Shown piece by piece: positions 34,901 through 42,681 of a DNA stretch of 64,000 nt. The notes beneath the pieces are model-generated. The model worked only from the letters and a program-made list of their open reading frames with translations, was not told the origin of the DNA and ran no database searches. A program made the position numbers and the translations under genes. Numbering within the stretch: position 1 is the stretch's first letter; every line of letters begins with the position of its first letter. Source of the DNA: Eubacteriaceae bacterium (lineage in GTDB: Bacteria > Bacillota > Clostridia > Lachnospirales > Lachnospiraceae); NCBI GenBank assembly GCA_910574015.1, contig CAJSYQ010000005.1, positions 1 to 64,000 of the forward strand, read 5' to 3'.

Positions 34901-35699
34901 GGTTTCTGGTGATGATCTTCGGCGGAGCCGGGAGATATTTATTTTTTGCAAGGCGCAGAATATCCGATTCTGACAGGGATTCGCACATAAGACTTGTGAT
35001 CTCATGTTCGGAGAGGGCCTTATTATAAATACGGAAATCGGAGATGGCGCCGGAAAAGTCAGGATCTGCCATAAACTGGGAGTGACCGATATAGTTGTGG
35101 CAGTAATTATCCGTGTCCTCCAGAGTGGCAAACCATTCCCGGAATTTCTTGTATGTACCGCTGGATGTCTGACTGATAAAACCGTCCGCCACCAGCTCTC
35201 CATTTAGATAGACCCGGGGCCCGGCACTGCTCAGGGTGCCGCCCTGGGTTCCGGTAACAGTCATGGCGACATGTACCCATTCGCCCAGAGGAAAGGCAAG
35301 GTTGGCATCGGCAAAGAGGTCCGTGCCGGCGAAACATACGCCCCGTATGGAACGGGTCAGAAACAGATACGGCCCATGGATGTTTTTCCCGAAATCAAAA
35401 ATTCGTTCCCAGACGTTTACTGCCTTGCTGCTGTAGATCCATGTGGAAACGGTGAAACCGGTATTATCATTGACATCTGTCAGTAGGTCAAAGGGGAGCT
35501 CCAGATAGGAGCTGCCGTATTCCCCGCCCTGGAATACGGCGGCTTTCCGGCCCTTTACCTCCTGGACAGCCGGCCGTCTTGTACCTATGGCCACGGCGGT
35601 ATTGCCCCGTCCGGATGCATCCCTGCCCACATCGTATGTATCATCAAATGGATACCAGGCGATCATATTTTCGTTACATGCGTTGTTCGTAGTAGACAT
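31935..35699 (-). CDS. LamG-GH51 alpha-L-arabinofuranosidase, no signal peptide
   Basis: This 1254-residue enzyme starts at ATG 35699 behind AGGAGG. An N-terminal LamG-type domain (about 13-245) carries LELPFDLLTDVND and GEWVHVAMTV; a small beta domain follows (about 265-345). Then comes the GH51 TIM barrel from SETLYGLFFEDINNAADGG, with acid/base Glu718 in GVGNENWGSEF and nucleophile Glu849 in FVGEYASSDKN, and a C-terminal beta region to the end. It would remove arabinose side groups or short arabinosides. There is no signal peptide, so it is probably cytoplasmic, odd for a LamG carrier. It complements the secreted GH43. Confidence 0.88.
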   Translation of the reverse strand: MSTTNNACNENMIAWYPFDDTYDVGRDASGRGNTAVAIGTRRPAVQEVKGRKAAVFQGGEYGSSYLELPFDLLTDVNDNTGFTVSTWIYSSKAVNVWERIFDFGKNIHGPYLFLTRSIRGVCFAGTDLFADANLAFPLGEWVHVAMTVTGTQGGTLSSAGPRVYLNGELVADGFISQTSSGTYKKFREWFATLEDTDNYCHNYIGHSQFMADPDFSGAISDFRIYNKALSEHEITSLMCESLSESDILRLAKNKYLPAPPKIITRNLVLPAGLMENRVQVNWSFEPAGLISQTGTVTPAANPAGVSIKAVLTCGSSHLEKNFGATVMPEFVAPYELKIHGNKEVLDISETLYGLFFEDINNAADGGIYAEMVSNRSFEDFTYRVYDARSGENGISSGRNHKPLRFWFGDLDRIQIHNTGGLNEHFGLEDPDANAYYIEVPDGAVIYNRGFCDNTENYSMNLRQEESYQFSIWAKSDSPAVIQVALLDSTAAPVSNTVTIEVKGDGKWNPYYAEKLVANDTVLGQLSLSFEGAVCIDMVSLMPDNVWGSSEEKLSSTAHSNFLKNSNYRLRRDMVEVLADLHPTFLRFPGGCISEGSYIWDNVYDWKDSVGPVETRKENYNVWGYTMTLGLGYMEYFQLAEDLHAEPLPVMACGVLCQARSDYANPAGGDLQEKYISNFIDLIDFAISTDFENNQWALLRKEMGHEEPFPLHYLGVGNENWGSEFFASFEAFHYAIDEYMKQVYPDYELHIISTAGAQADDDAYQNGWKFLAGYMKGGDTIRFTDGKQSFSEEVTWYPHRKNYLDTIVDEHYYRSNEYLFENADRYNYYYRPYKNGKLIEDQVSKVFVGEYASSDKNTLAGAVAEAAVMTGFERNSDVVRLAATAPLFNKVINDGTYRWTPDAIWFDNKHVWRTPSYYVQQLFAKYIGKKLLKTSYRTYINGERRKYIPSGGVSVAVAEGDLLLKKLIVTSNLNDEIWLEQDFTQELDPRLRMIWPEDTNIIRENNGMLICSDSQERHGFYVDEASWFNYTVQLIVEKKTENAQILLGTGLHGLANHVYKTERLSTHEYCVGVTGYGTGLRVIKEGREGYRMGDYSSSVFAGNLRACYDEPVPAGQEYMLSVNFGGLEANTISCYYTDESEEIQGKLDCKLEAYTHDVYHSVTADDEKVYIKLVNAENFGKHMKVNLEHLNIHDQAELVTLTADDEFVHMQNVNEKNNERVVPVTTRIPVSKTGFELIMPANSVNVVILNKNRSM

Positions 35700-35732
35700 A
35701 ATAGTCCTCCTATAAAAATATAGTCAGCAGTA

Positions 35733-36011
35733 TCAATAACAGGAATCCTCTTCAATAACATGGATTTCCAGATAATCAAATGCAATGGTTTCAATAAAAT
35801 TATCCTGGTAAAATCGGGTTTTGCCAATCCTTTTAAATTCTTCAATATTCTTATCCAGCCAGATAGGCTCCTGAAGATCAAAGACATTACAAAATTCATG
35901 CACACCGGCAAATACCTTTTTTGTCCGGTTCAGGGAAGGGTCGTTATTTTCATAGACCATGTCCTCAAGCATGCGGTTCTCCCTAAATAATTTGCCCCAG
36001 ATACGGAACAT
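35733..36011 (-). CDS. conserved hypothetical protein
   Basis: This 92-residue soluble protein starts at ATG 36011 behind AGAGGT; upstream in-frame residues to 36095 lack a site. It has a basic N-terminal helix MFRIWGKLFREN and an acidic end with HVIEEDSCY. Segments such as KTRFYQDNFIETIAFDYLEI suggest a compact alpha-beta fold. I do not recognise the family. It is divergent from folD and lies upstream of the GH51 gene on the same strand, 33 bases apart. Confidence 0.65.
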   Translation of the reverse strand: MFRIWGKLFRENRMLEDMVYENNDPSLNRTKKVFAGVHEFCNVFDLQEPIWLDKNIEEFKRIGKTRFYQDNFIETIAFDYLEIHVIEEDSCY

Positions 36012-36110
36012 ACGACACCTCTTTCTTCTGTGCGGTATATTATTGAAGTCACTCGTCAATCTGCCTTCGCGTAGATTATAACAATTTTTGTTCATTCCGT
36101 AAAGTATTAT

Positions 36111-36138
36111 TTGACTTTATGTGGTTTTCCATTATAAT
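36111..36138 (+). promoter_or_regulatory. promoter of folD-rimO operon
   Basis: TTGACT (36111-36116) and TATAAT (36133-36138) are separated by 16 bases, 38 bases before the folD start. It likely drives the long folD to cheR gene run. Confidence 0.6.
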
Positions 36139-36176
36139 ATTGAATAGATAACCAGAATAGAAATGAGGAACCTGAC

Positions 36177-37016
36177 ATGGCAAAGATAATTGATGGGAAA
36201 AAGATATCCGCACAGGTAAAGGATGAGTGCAGGGAACGCGTGGCCGCAGAGGGGCTGGATGTGACCCTGGCAGTGATCCAGGTAGGAAACGACCCGGCGT
36301 CTGCCGTATATGTTGGAAATAAGAAAAAGGCATGTGAATATACAGGGATGCATTCCCTTTCCTATGAACTGCCGGAGGAGACTACAGAGGAGGAGCTTCT
36401 TGCTCTGGTAGAAAAACTGAATCAGGATGAAAAAGTCCATGGGATCCTGGTACAGCTTCCCCTTCCCCGCCATATAGATGAGGATAAGGTGATCGAGACC
36501 ATTTCGCCAAAGAAGGACGTAGACGGATTCCACCCACAGAGCGTGGGTGCTCTCAGCATCGGACAGCCGGGCTTTGTATCCTGCACGCCGGCGGGTGTGA
36601 TCCAGCTGCTGAAGAGGAGCGGGGTGGAGATGGATGGCAGGGAATGTGTGATTGTAGGCAGAAGCAACATTGTGGGCAAGCCCATGGCCATGCTGATGCT
36701 GCGGGAGAATGCCACGGTGACCGTATGCCACAGCCACACGAAGGATTTGAAGGAAGTGACGAAACGCGCCGATATTCTTATTGTGGCCATTGGGAAACCT
36801 AAATTTATCACACGGGAATATGTGAAGGAGGGGGCTGTCGTCATTGATGTGGGCATTCACCGCGGTGAAAACAATAAGCTGTGCGGGGATGTGGATTTTG
36901 ATGATGTGGAGCCAGTTGTTTCGGCCATCACTCCGGTTCCCGGGGGCGTAGGTCCGATGACGATCGCCATGCTGATGAACAACTGTGTGGAAGCGAAAGG
37001 AATACAGAACGCATGA
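36177..37016 (+). CDS. folD: methylenetetrahydrofolate dehydrogenase/cyclohydrolase FolD
   Basis: This 279-residue bifunctional enzyme interconverts methylene-, methenyl- and formyl-tetrahydrofolate with NADP. Diagnostic segments are YVGNKKKACEYTGM with the catalytic Lys, GILVQLPLPRHID, VGRSNIVGKPMAML and TPVPGGVGPMTIAML. Ribosome site GAGGAA, ATG 36177. It overlaps rimO by four bases (ATGA), so the two are coupled. Normal length for the family. Confidence 0.95.
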   Translation: MAKIIDGKKISAQVKDECRERVAAEGLDVTLAVIQVGNDPASAVYVGNKKKACEYTGMHSLSYELPEETTEEELLALVEKLNQDEKVHGILVQLPLPRHIDEDKVIETISPKKDVDGFHPQSVGALSIGQPGFVSCTPAGVIQLLKRSGVEMDGRECVIVGRSNIVGKPMAMLMLRENATVTVCHSHTKDLKEVTKRADILIVAIGKPKFITREYVKEGAVVIDVGIHRGENNKLCGDVDFDDVEPVVSAITPVPGGVGPMTIAMLMNNCVEAKGIQNA

Positions 37017-38353
37017 ACCTCTATTTTGTATCACTGGGATGCGACAAGAATCTGGTGGACAGTGAAAAGATGCTGGCACTGCTCCTTCATCGTGATATAC
37101 AGATCACAGATGCGGCAGAAGAGGCAGAACTCATTATAATCAATACCTGCAGTTTTATACAGGACGCCAAAGAGGAGAGTATTGAGACGATTCTCGAGAT
37201 GGCGGCGCTGAAAAGTGAGGGACGGTGCCGGGCATTGATCGTATGCGGCTGTCTGGCCCAGAGGTATTCAGAAGAAATACGGAGTGAAATTCCGGAAGTG
37301 GACGCCATAGTCGGGACAACTGCTTATGACCAGATCGTCACCGCAGTTGAACGGGCTCTGTCCGGCAGCCGCACGGTGCTGCTGAATGACAGGGATTATT
37401 TGCCAAAGGATCTGACAGAACGCATTCCGGCTGTGTCTGGTTATGTTTCTTATCTGAAGATCGCGGAAGGGTGCAGCAAACGCTGTACATACTGTATTAT
37501 TCCAAGCCTGCGGGGAAATTACCGGAGTGTTCCTATGGAGGAGCTGCTCTGCGAGGCGGAACTGCTGGCTGCCGGCGGCACAAGGGAGCTGATCGTGATC
37601 GCCCAGGAGACAACGGTCTATGGCGTGGATCTGTACGGGGGAAAAAAACTGCCGGAACTCTTGACAAAGCTCTGCCGGATAAAAGAGATAGAATGGATTC
37701 GGCTGATGTACTGTTATCCCGAGGAGATTACGGAAACTTTGCTGCAGGTGATAAAAAAAGAGCCTAAAATATGCCATTATCTGGATCTTCCGGTACAGCA
37801 CTGCAATGATGAGATCCTGCGGCGGATGGGACGCAGGACGAATCGAAAGGATCTGACGGATAAGATTGCCATGATCCGGGATATCCTTCCGGACGCGGCG
37901 CTGAGAACGACTTTGATCAGCGGCTTTCCGGGGGAGACACAGCAGCAGCACGATGAATGTGTGGATTTCGTCAGAGAGATGCAGTTTGACCGACTCGGTG
38001 TGTTTCCCTATTCACCGGAAGAGGGGACGCCGGCGGCGGGATATGCAGATCAGGTGGAGGAACAAGTGAAGCAGCAGTGGGCGGATGAGATCATGCAGGC
38101 AGAACAGGATGTGATCTTCCGCCAGAATGAGCGGATGACGGGGAAAGTACTGCGGGTGATAGCGGACGGCTATCTGCCGGAAGAGGGAGTATATACAGGA
38201 CGGACATACCGGGACGCACCGGATATTGATGGCTGTATCTTTTTTGAATCATCCGCAGAGATCATCTCCGGGAAAATACTCACTGTGCGTGTGACAGAAG
38301 CCAGGGGATATGACCTGACGGGTGAAATTTGGTGTGAGGAGGAACAGGGATGA
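37013..38353 (+). CDS. rimO: ribosomal protein S12 methylthiotransferase RimO
   Basis: This 446-residue radical-SAM enzyme adds a methylthio group to the conserved Asp of ribosomal protein S12. Parts: N-terminal MTTase domain with LGCDKNLVDSE and cysteines binding one 4Fe-4S cluster, the radical-SAM motif CSKRCTYCIIP with the second cluster, and a C-terminal TRAM domain. The opening LGCDKN is RimO rather than MiaB. It overlaps folD at the start and pgsA at the stop (ATGA both times). Confidence 0.95.
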   Translation: MNLYFVSLGCDKNLVDSEKMLALLLHRDIQITDAAEEAELIIINTCSFIQDAKEESIETILEMAALKSEGRCRALIVCGCLAQRYSEEIRSEIPEVDAIVGTTAYDQIVTAVERALSGSRTVLLNDRDYLPKDLTERIPAVSGYVSYLKIAEGCSKRCTYCIIPSLRGNYRSVPMEELLCEAELLAAGGTRELIVIAQETTVYGVDLYGGKKLPELLTKLCRIKEIEWIRLMYCYPEEITETLLQVIKKEPKICHYLDLPVQHCNDEILRRMGRRTNRKDLTDKIAMIRDILPDAALRTTLISGFPGETQQQHDECVDFVREMQFDRLGVFPYSPEEGTPAAGYADQVEEQVKQQWADEIMQAEQDVIFRQNERMTGKVLRVIADGYLPEEGVYTGRTYRDAPDIDGCIFFESSAEIISGKILTVRVTEARGYDLTGEIWCEEEQG

Positions 38354-38895
38354 ATGTACCAAACCGTCTGACGATACTGCGTGTGATCATGATCCCTCTC
38401 TTTGTCGCGGCGATGCTGTGGCCGGGACTGCCTTACTCGGATTATGTGGCAGGTGCGCTGTTTATCACTGCCTGTGTGACCGATTTCTTTGACGGGTATC
38501 TGGCCAGAAAATATAATCAGGTTACAACCTTTGGGAAATTTATGGATCCTCTGGCAGATAAACTTCTGGTGAGCGCCGCTCTGATCTGTTTCCTGGCAGA
38601 TGCCGATTCGGCAATGCCGGTCTGGGCAGTGATCATTATTATCAGCAGGGAATTTATCATCAGTGGATTCCGGCTGGTAGCGGCAGAAAAGGGCGTGACT
38701 ATTGCAGCAAACTACTGGGGAAAGGTGAAGACCGTCGTACAGATGATCATGTCCATCCTGCTGATCTTTGATTTCCGGCATCCGGTATTCCGTGCGGCCA
38801 ATGTAATATTTGTGTATGCAGCGGTCATATTAACCGTAATATCACTTGTAGATTATATCTATAAAAACCGTGATATTATGAAGGATGTGAAATAA
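38350..38895 (+). CDS. pgsA: CDP-diacylglycerol-glycerol-3-phosphate phosphatidyltransferase PgsA
   Basis: This 181-residue integral membrane enzyme commits CDP-diacylglycerol to phosphatidylglycerol. The CDP-alcohol phosphotransferase motif is read in CVTDFFDGYLARKYNQ and FGKFMDPLADKLL, giving the D-DG-AR-G-D-D metal set. Several membrane helices follow. Start at ATG 38350 overlaps the rimO stop. The cinA-type gene begins directly at 38896, without spacing. Confidence 0.94.
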   Translation: MNVPNRLTILRVIMIPLFVAAMLWPGLPYSDYVAGALFITACVTDFFDGYLARKYNQVTTFGKFMDPLADKLLVSAALICFLADADSAMPVWAVIIIISREFIISGFRLVAAEKGVTIAANYWGKVKTVVQMIMSILLIFDFRHPVFRAANVIFVYAAVILTVISLVDYIYKNRDIMKDVK

Positions 38896-39372
38896 ATGAC
38901 AAAAGAATCTGAACTTGTCACTAAACTGACAAAGAAACACTATACTATATCAGCAGCTGAATCCTGTACGGGAGGTCTGCTGGCAGCTGCCATCGTGAAT
39001 GTCAGTGGGGCGTCCCGGGTGTTTGAACGCAGTTATGTGACCTATGCCGATCTGGCAAAGGAAGATCTGGTGAAGGTGAGTCGCGCTACCCTTTCCCGGT
39101 TTGGTGCCGTGAGCTCCCAGACCGCGGAGGAGATGGCTCTGGGATGTGCCAAGGCGGCCGGGGCGGATGTGGGGCTCTCCACCACAGGGATTGCCGGTCC
39201 AGAGGGCGGCACCCCGGATAAGCCGGTGGGACTGGTATATATTGGCTGTGCCGTCAGGGGAAGGGTGGAGACAGAGTGCCATATCTTCCAGGGGAACAGG
39301 CTTTCCATCCGCAATCAGGCTGTGGAAGCGGCTTTGGATTTGGCAATACACTGTTTGGAAAATAAGGAGTGA
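38896..39372 (+). CDS. CinA C-terminal domain protein (nicotinamide-nucleotide amidase)
   Basis: This 158-residue PncC/CinA-C protein probably hydrolyses nicotinamide mononucleotide to nicotinate mononucleotide in NAD recycling. Family motifs: SAAESCTGGLLAAAIVNVSG with the active Ser region, YVTYADLAKEDLV, and TTGIAGPEGGTPDKPVGLVY. It lacks the N-terminal molybdopterin-binding half of full CinA. It directly abuts pgsA. RBS lies in the pgsA end (AAGGATG). Confidence 0.9.
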   Translation: MTKESELVTKLTKKHYTISAAESCTGGLLAAAIVNVSGASRVFERSYVTYADLAKEDLVKVSRATLSRFGAVSSQTAEEMALGCAKAAGADVGLSTTGIAGPEGGTPDKPVGLVYIGCAVRGRVETECHIFQGNRLSIRNQAVEAALDLAIHCLENKE

Positions 39373-39376
39373 TATT

Positions 39377-39883
39377 GTGAAAAAATTCAGAACAGTTTTT
39401 ACGTTTCTTATTGTTGCTGTGGTATTTGTACTGTCTGGCTGTATGGAAGAGGGAAAGGCCTGGACAGATACGGATCCCTCCGCCATGCCGGTACCTACCA
39501 AGGCAAGCAGCATCGAGACTGTGTCAATCTATTCTGTGAATTCAGATAATATGACGCTGATTCCGGTGTCTGTCAGGAAAGAGATGCAGGATCCCACACC
39601 GGATTATGTGGCAGATCTTGTCATGGAAAATTTGAATGAAGAGGATATCGAGCTGACAGATATCACCCAGAAGGATAATAAAGTGATCGTATCCTTTAGT
39701 TCAAAGGGAAAACCAGTAAAGGGATGCGGCTCAAAGATGGAGACGCTGATACTGGAAGCATTTGCCAACAGTCTTCTGGACAATGTGGAGGATTGTGAGA
39801 AGGTGATATTCCGCTGCGACGGAAAAGAATATAAAAGCAGCCAGTACTCTTTCGGAAAAAATGAAGTGTTTGCTTCAGAATAA
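39377..39883 (+). CDS. GerMN-domain lipoprotein
   Basis: This 168-residue predicted lipoprotein starts at GTG 39377 behind AAGGAG. Signal peptide with lipobox VLSGC then Met. The rest has the GerM/GerMN-like layout: VSIYSVNSDNMTLIPVSV, PTPDYVADLVMENL, DNKVIVSFSS, ETLILEAFANSLLDN and KVIFRCDGKEY. GerMN domains occur in spore-wall and outer-surface proteins. It could assist sporulation or the envelope; the role in this locus is unclear. Confidence 0.7.
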   Translation: MKKFRTVFTFLIVAVVFVLSGCMEEGKAWTDTDPSAMPVPTKASSIETVSIYSVNSDNMTLIPVSVRKEMQDPTPDYVADLVMENLNEEDIELTDITQKDNKVIVSFSSKGKPVKGCGSKMETLILEAFANSLLDNVEDCEKVIFRCDGKEYKSSQYSFGKNEVFASE

Positions 39884-39898
39884 GCGGAGCTTGACAGA

Positions 39899-41149
39899 AT
39901 GAAAAAAATTGTAGTAGTTGGAGGCGGAGCAGCGGGCATTATGGCTGCCCTGCAATGTTCGGCAGAGGGGCACGATGTGGTGCTGCTGGAAAAAAATGAA
40001 AAATTGGGGAAAAAATTATTTATCACAGGAAAAGGTAGATGCAATCTCACCAACGCCTGTGATGTTTCTGATTTATTTTCTAATGTGGTCTCGAATGCCA
40101 GATTTTTATACAGTGCTTTCTATAACTTTTCAAATCAGGATACCATTGCATTTTTTGAGGATCTCGGATTGAGGACAAAAGAAGAACGGGGCGGCAGGGT
40201 ATTTCCGGTGTCAGACAAGTCTTCCGATGTCATCCGGGTATTGAGCGGGGAATGCCGCAGAAGAGGGGTTCGGGTGTGCCTGAATACGGAAGTGGCAGGG
40301 CTCCTGACGGAGAGCGGGGCTGTGACCGGGAAGATTGTGAAAGGAGTGTCTCTCAGCGGCGGCGGACAGATTTTGGCAGATGCCGTTATACTAGCTACCG
40401 GAGGGGTCTCTTATCCTTCCACAGGGTCCACCGGGGACGGATACCGCATGGCGGAGAGTGTGGGACATGTGATCCGTCCGGTCCGGGCAGGGCTGACGGG
40501 GATCCATGTGAAAGAGGATACGGCCTCCCTTCTGCAGGGACTTACGCTGAAAAACTGCTTTTTGTATATAACCGGGGATAAAAAGCCTGGCAGGCATCTG
40601 TATGAGGGAATGGGCGAACTTTTATTCACACACTATGGTGTCAGTGGTCCGCTGGTACTGAGTGCCAGCAGCCTGATAGGGGATCTTCTGGGAGAACAGG
40701 AGCTGAAACTCCATATCGATCTGAAGCCTGCGCTGTCTGCAGAGCAGTTAGACAAGCGGATTTTGCGGGATTTTGACGCCGCACCCAATGTGAATATAAA
40801 AAATGCCCTGGTACATCTGTTGCCAAAAAGCCTGATTCCTGTTATGCTATCCTTATGCGGGATCCGGGAAGAGGACAAGGTGAACCAGATATCCAGGGAG
40901 CAGAGAGGGAGGCTCCGGGGATGCTGTAAGGATCTTGTGCTGACACTGACCAGCCTTCGCCCCATTGGGGAAGCCATTATTACAAGGGGAGGTATCAGCA
41001 CGGGAGAGGTGGATCCGGGCTGTATGGCGTCCAAAAAGGCGGAGGGACTCTACTTCGCCGGTGAGATACTGGATGTGGACGCCCTCACGGGAGGGTACAA
41101 TCTGCAGATCGCATGGTCTACTGGTTATGCGGCGTGCAGCAATCTATAA
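39899..41149 (+). CDS. NAD(P)/FAD-dependent oxidoreductase (BaiN/HI0933-like)
   Basis: This 416-residue flavoprotein has an N-terminal Rossmann dinucleotide motif VVVGGGAAGIMAALQCS, ELEKNEKLGKKLFITGKGRC-type segment and ATGGVSYPSTGSTGDG. Members include BaiN (bile-acid 7-dehydroxylation) and enzymes of unknown role. No bile-acid operon genes are nearby, so only the family is claimed. The end YNLQIAWSTGY is typical. It lies in the folD-cheR gene run, 15 bases after the lipoprotein gene. Confidence 0.88.
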   Translation: MKKIVVVGGGAAGIMAALQCSAEGHDVVLLEKNEKLGKKLFITGKGRCNLTNACDVSDLFSNVVSNARFLYSAFYNFSNQDTIAFFEDLGLRTKEERGGRVFPVSDKSSDVIRVLSGECRRRGVRVCLNTEVAGLLTESGAVTGKIVKGVSLSGGGQILADAVILATGGVSYPSTGSTGDGYRMAESVGHVIRPVRAGLTGIHVKEDTASLLQGLTLKNCFLYITGDKKPGRHLYEGMGELLFTHYGVSGPLVLSASSLIGDLLGEQELKLHIDLKPALSAEQLDKRILRDFDAAPNVNIKNALVHLLPKSLIPVMLSLCGIREEDKVNQISREQRGRLRGCCKDLVLTLTSLRPIGEAIITRGGISTGEVDPGCMASKKAEGLYFAGEILDVDALTGGYNLQIAWSTGYAACSNL

Positions 41150-41167
41150 CAACTAGGGAGGTAACTT

Positions 41168-41827
41168 ATGAATATAGCAATTGACGGGCCTGCCGGGGCA
41201 GGGAAGAGCTCCATTGCCAAGCTGGTGGCAAAGGAGATGGATTTTATCTATGTGGACACGGGAGCTATGTTCCGTGCCATGGCGTACTATTTTCTCAGCA
41301 GCGGGATTGACACACAGGACGAAGAAGCAGTGAGTGCGGGATGCCCTTCGATCCGGATCCGGATCGAATACCAGGAGGGAGTCCAGCACATCTTTCTGAA
41401 CGATACGGATGTATCATCCGAGATCCGGAAAGAGGAAGTGGGAAAAAATGCATCTGTTGTGGCAAAATATCCGGAGGTGCGGACGAAGCTTCTGGAACTG
41501 CAGAGAGCCATGGCGGCAGAAAATAATGTGATCATGGACGGAAGGGACATCGGAACGGTGGTTCTTCCGGATGCAGAGGCAAAGATTTTCCTGACAGCCA
41601 GTTCTCGTGTGCGCGCGGAACGGCGGTACAAGGAACTGACAGAGAAGGGGGAGGACTGCGATCTGGACCGGATTGAAGCGGATATCATCGCCCGGGATGA
41701 ACAGGATATGAATCGTGAGATCGCACCGCTAAGAGCGGCAGACGACGCCGTCCTTGTAGACACCTCGTATATGACCATCCCGGAGGTTGTGGCAGCCATA
41801 CGAGGGATTGCCGAATCGAAGAGGTGA
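41168..41827 (+). CDS. cmk: cytidylate kinase Cmk
   Basis: This 219-residue kinase phosphorylates CMP and dCMP with ATP. P-loop GPAGAGKSSIAK, the CMP-binding DTGAMFRAMAYYF region, DGRDIGTVVLPDA and DLDRIEADIIARDEQD. Ribosome site GGGAGGT before ATG 41168. Its stop overlaps the GTG/ATG start area of ispH, so the two are closely coupled. Gene order cmk-ispH-rpsA is typical of Lachnospiraceae. Confidence 0.95.
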   Translation: MNIAIDGPAGAGKSSIAKLVAKEMDFIYVDTGAMFRAMAYYFLSSGIDTQDEEAVSAGCPSIRIRIEYQEGVQHIFLNDTDVSSEIRKEEVGKNASVVAKYPEVRTKLLELQRAMAAENNVIMDGRDIGTVVLPDAEAKIFLTASSRVRAERRYKELTEKGEDCDLDRIEADIIARDEQDMNREIAPLRAADDAVLVDTSYMTIPEVVAAIRGIAESKR

Positions 41828-42681
41828 TGGGATTGAAGATCGAACTGGCGGAGAGCGCGGGTTTCTGCTTTGGAGTAAAAAGGGCCGTGGACAGTGTATA
41901 CAGACTGGCAGAGGGGACAGACGGCAGAGTCTGTACACTGGGACCGATCATTCATAACGAGCAGGTTGTCCGTGATCTGGAGGAAAAAGGGGTTCGTGTA
42001 ATCGGACCGGAGGAGGACATCGAAGGTTCCGACGGCACTACTCTGGTGATCCGGTCACATGGTGTTTCCCGGAATACGATCCAGAGCCTGGAAGAGAGAG
42101 GGATTTCCTATGAGGACGCCACCTGTCCTTTTGTGAAAAAAATTCATGATACGGTATTGCAGTACAGCCGGAAAGGATATCAGATCATCATTGCCGGATC
42201 GGCATCCCACCCGGAGGTTCAGGGGATTCTGGGCTGGACGGAGGGAAACGGGATTGTTGTTGAGACACCGGAAGAAGCAGAGAGATTTTTTCTGGCGGAT
42301 CCGGCGCAGAAAATATGCATTGTAGCACAAACGACATTTAATTACAAAAAATTTCAAGAATTAGTTGAAATTATTGAAAAAAAAGGTTATGATATATATG
42401 TTGTGAATACTATATGCAACGCTACCTCTACCAGACAAAAAGAGGCGGAAGAGCTTGCCGCCCGGTCGGAGGCAATGATCGTGATCGGAGGAAAGCACAG
42501 CTCCAATTCTCGTAAGCTGTATGAGATATGTAAAAATCAGTGTGCAAACACTTTTTTTATACAGACAGTAGATGAACTGAGTTCCATTTCTCTCAGTTCG
42601 TTTACAAGCCTAGGTATTACTGCAGGGGCATCCACCCCAAATAACATTATACAGGAGGTTCTAAGGGCATGTCAGATTTAA
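41827..42681 (+). CDS. ispH: 4-hydroxy-3-methylbut-2-enyl diphosphate reductase IspH
   Basis: This 284-residue Fe-S enzyme makes IPP and DMAPP in the MEP pathway. Cys ligands lie in AGFCFGVKRAV, EDATCPFVKKI and NTICNATSTRQKE, with the conserved IRSHGV and ITAGASTP segments. Start alternatives are GTG 41824, ATG 41827 or TTG 41833; the last has best spacing from GAGG. In many relatives IspH is fused to ribosomal protein S1 in one chain, but here they are separate, overlapping by 13 bases in different frames. Confidence 0.94.
   Translation: MGLKIELAESAGFCFGVKRAVDSVYRLAEGTDGRVCTLGPIIHNEQVVRDLEEKGVRVIGPEEDIEGSDGTTLVIRSHGVSRNTIQSLEERGISYEDATCPFVKKIHDTVLQYSRKGYQIIIAGSASHPEVQGILGWTEGNGIVVETPEEAERFFLADPAQKICIVAQTTFNYKKFQELVEIIEKKGYDIYVVNTICNATSTRQKEAEELAARSEAMIVIGGKHSSNSRKLYEICKNQCANTFFIQTVDELSSISLSSFTSLGITAGASTPNNIIQEVLRACQI

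Noticed and set aside
36132-37079. Long minus-strand open frame (315 codons) across folD
   Set aside because: It lies wholly antisense to folD, which has clear catalytic motifs. Its translation is rich in His, Pro and Cys with no domain, a typical shadow of a GC-biased gene.
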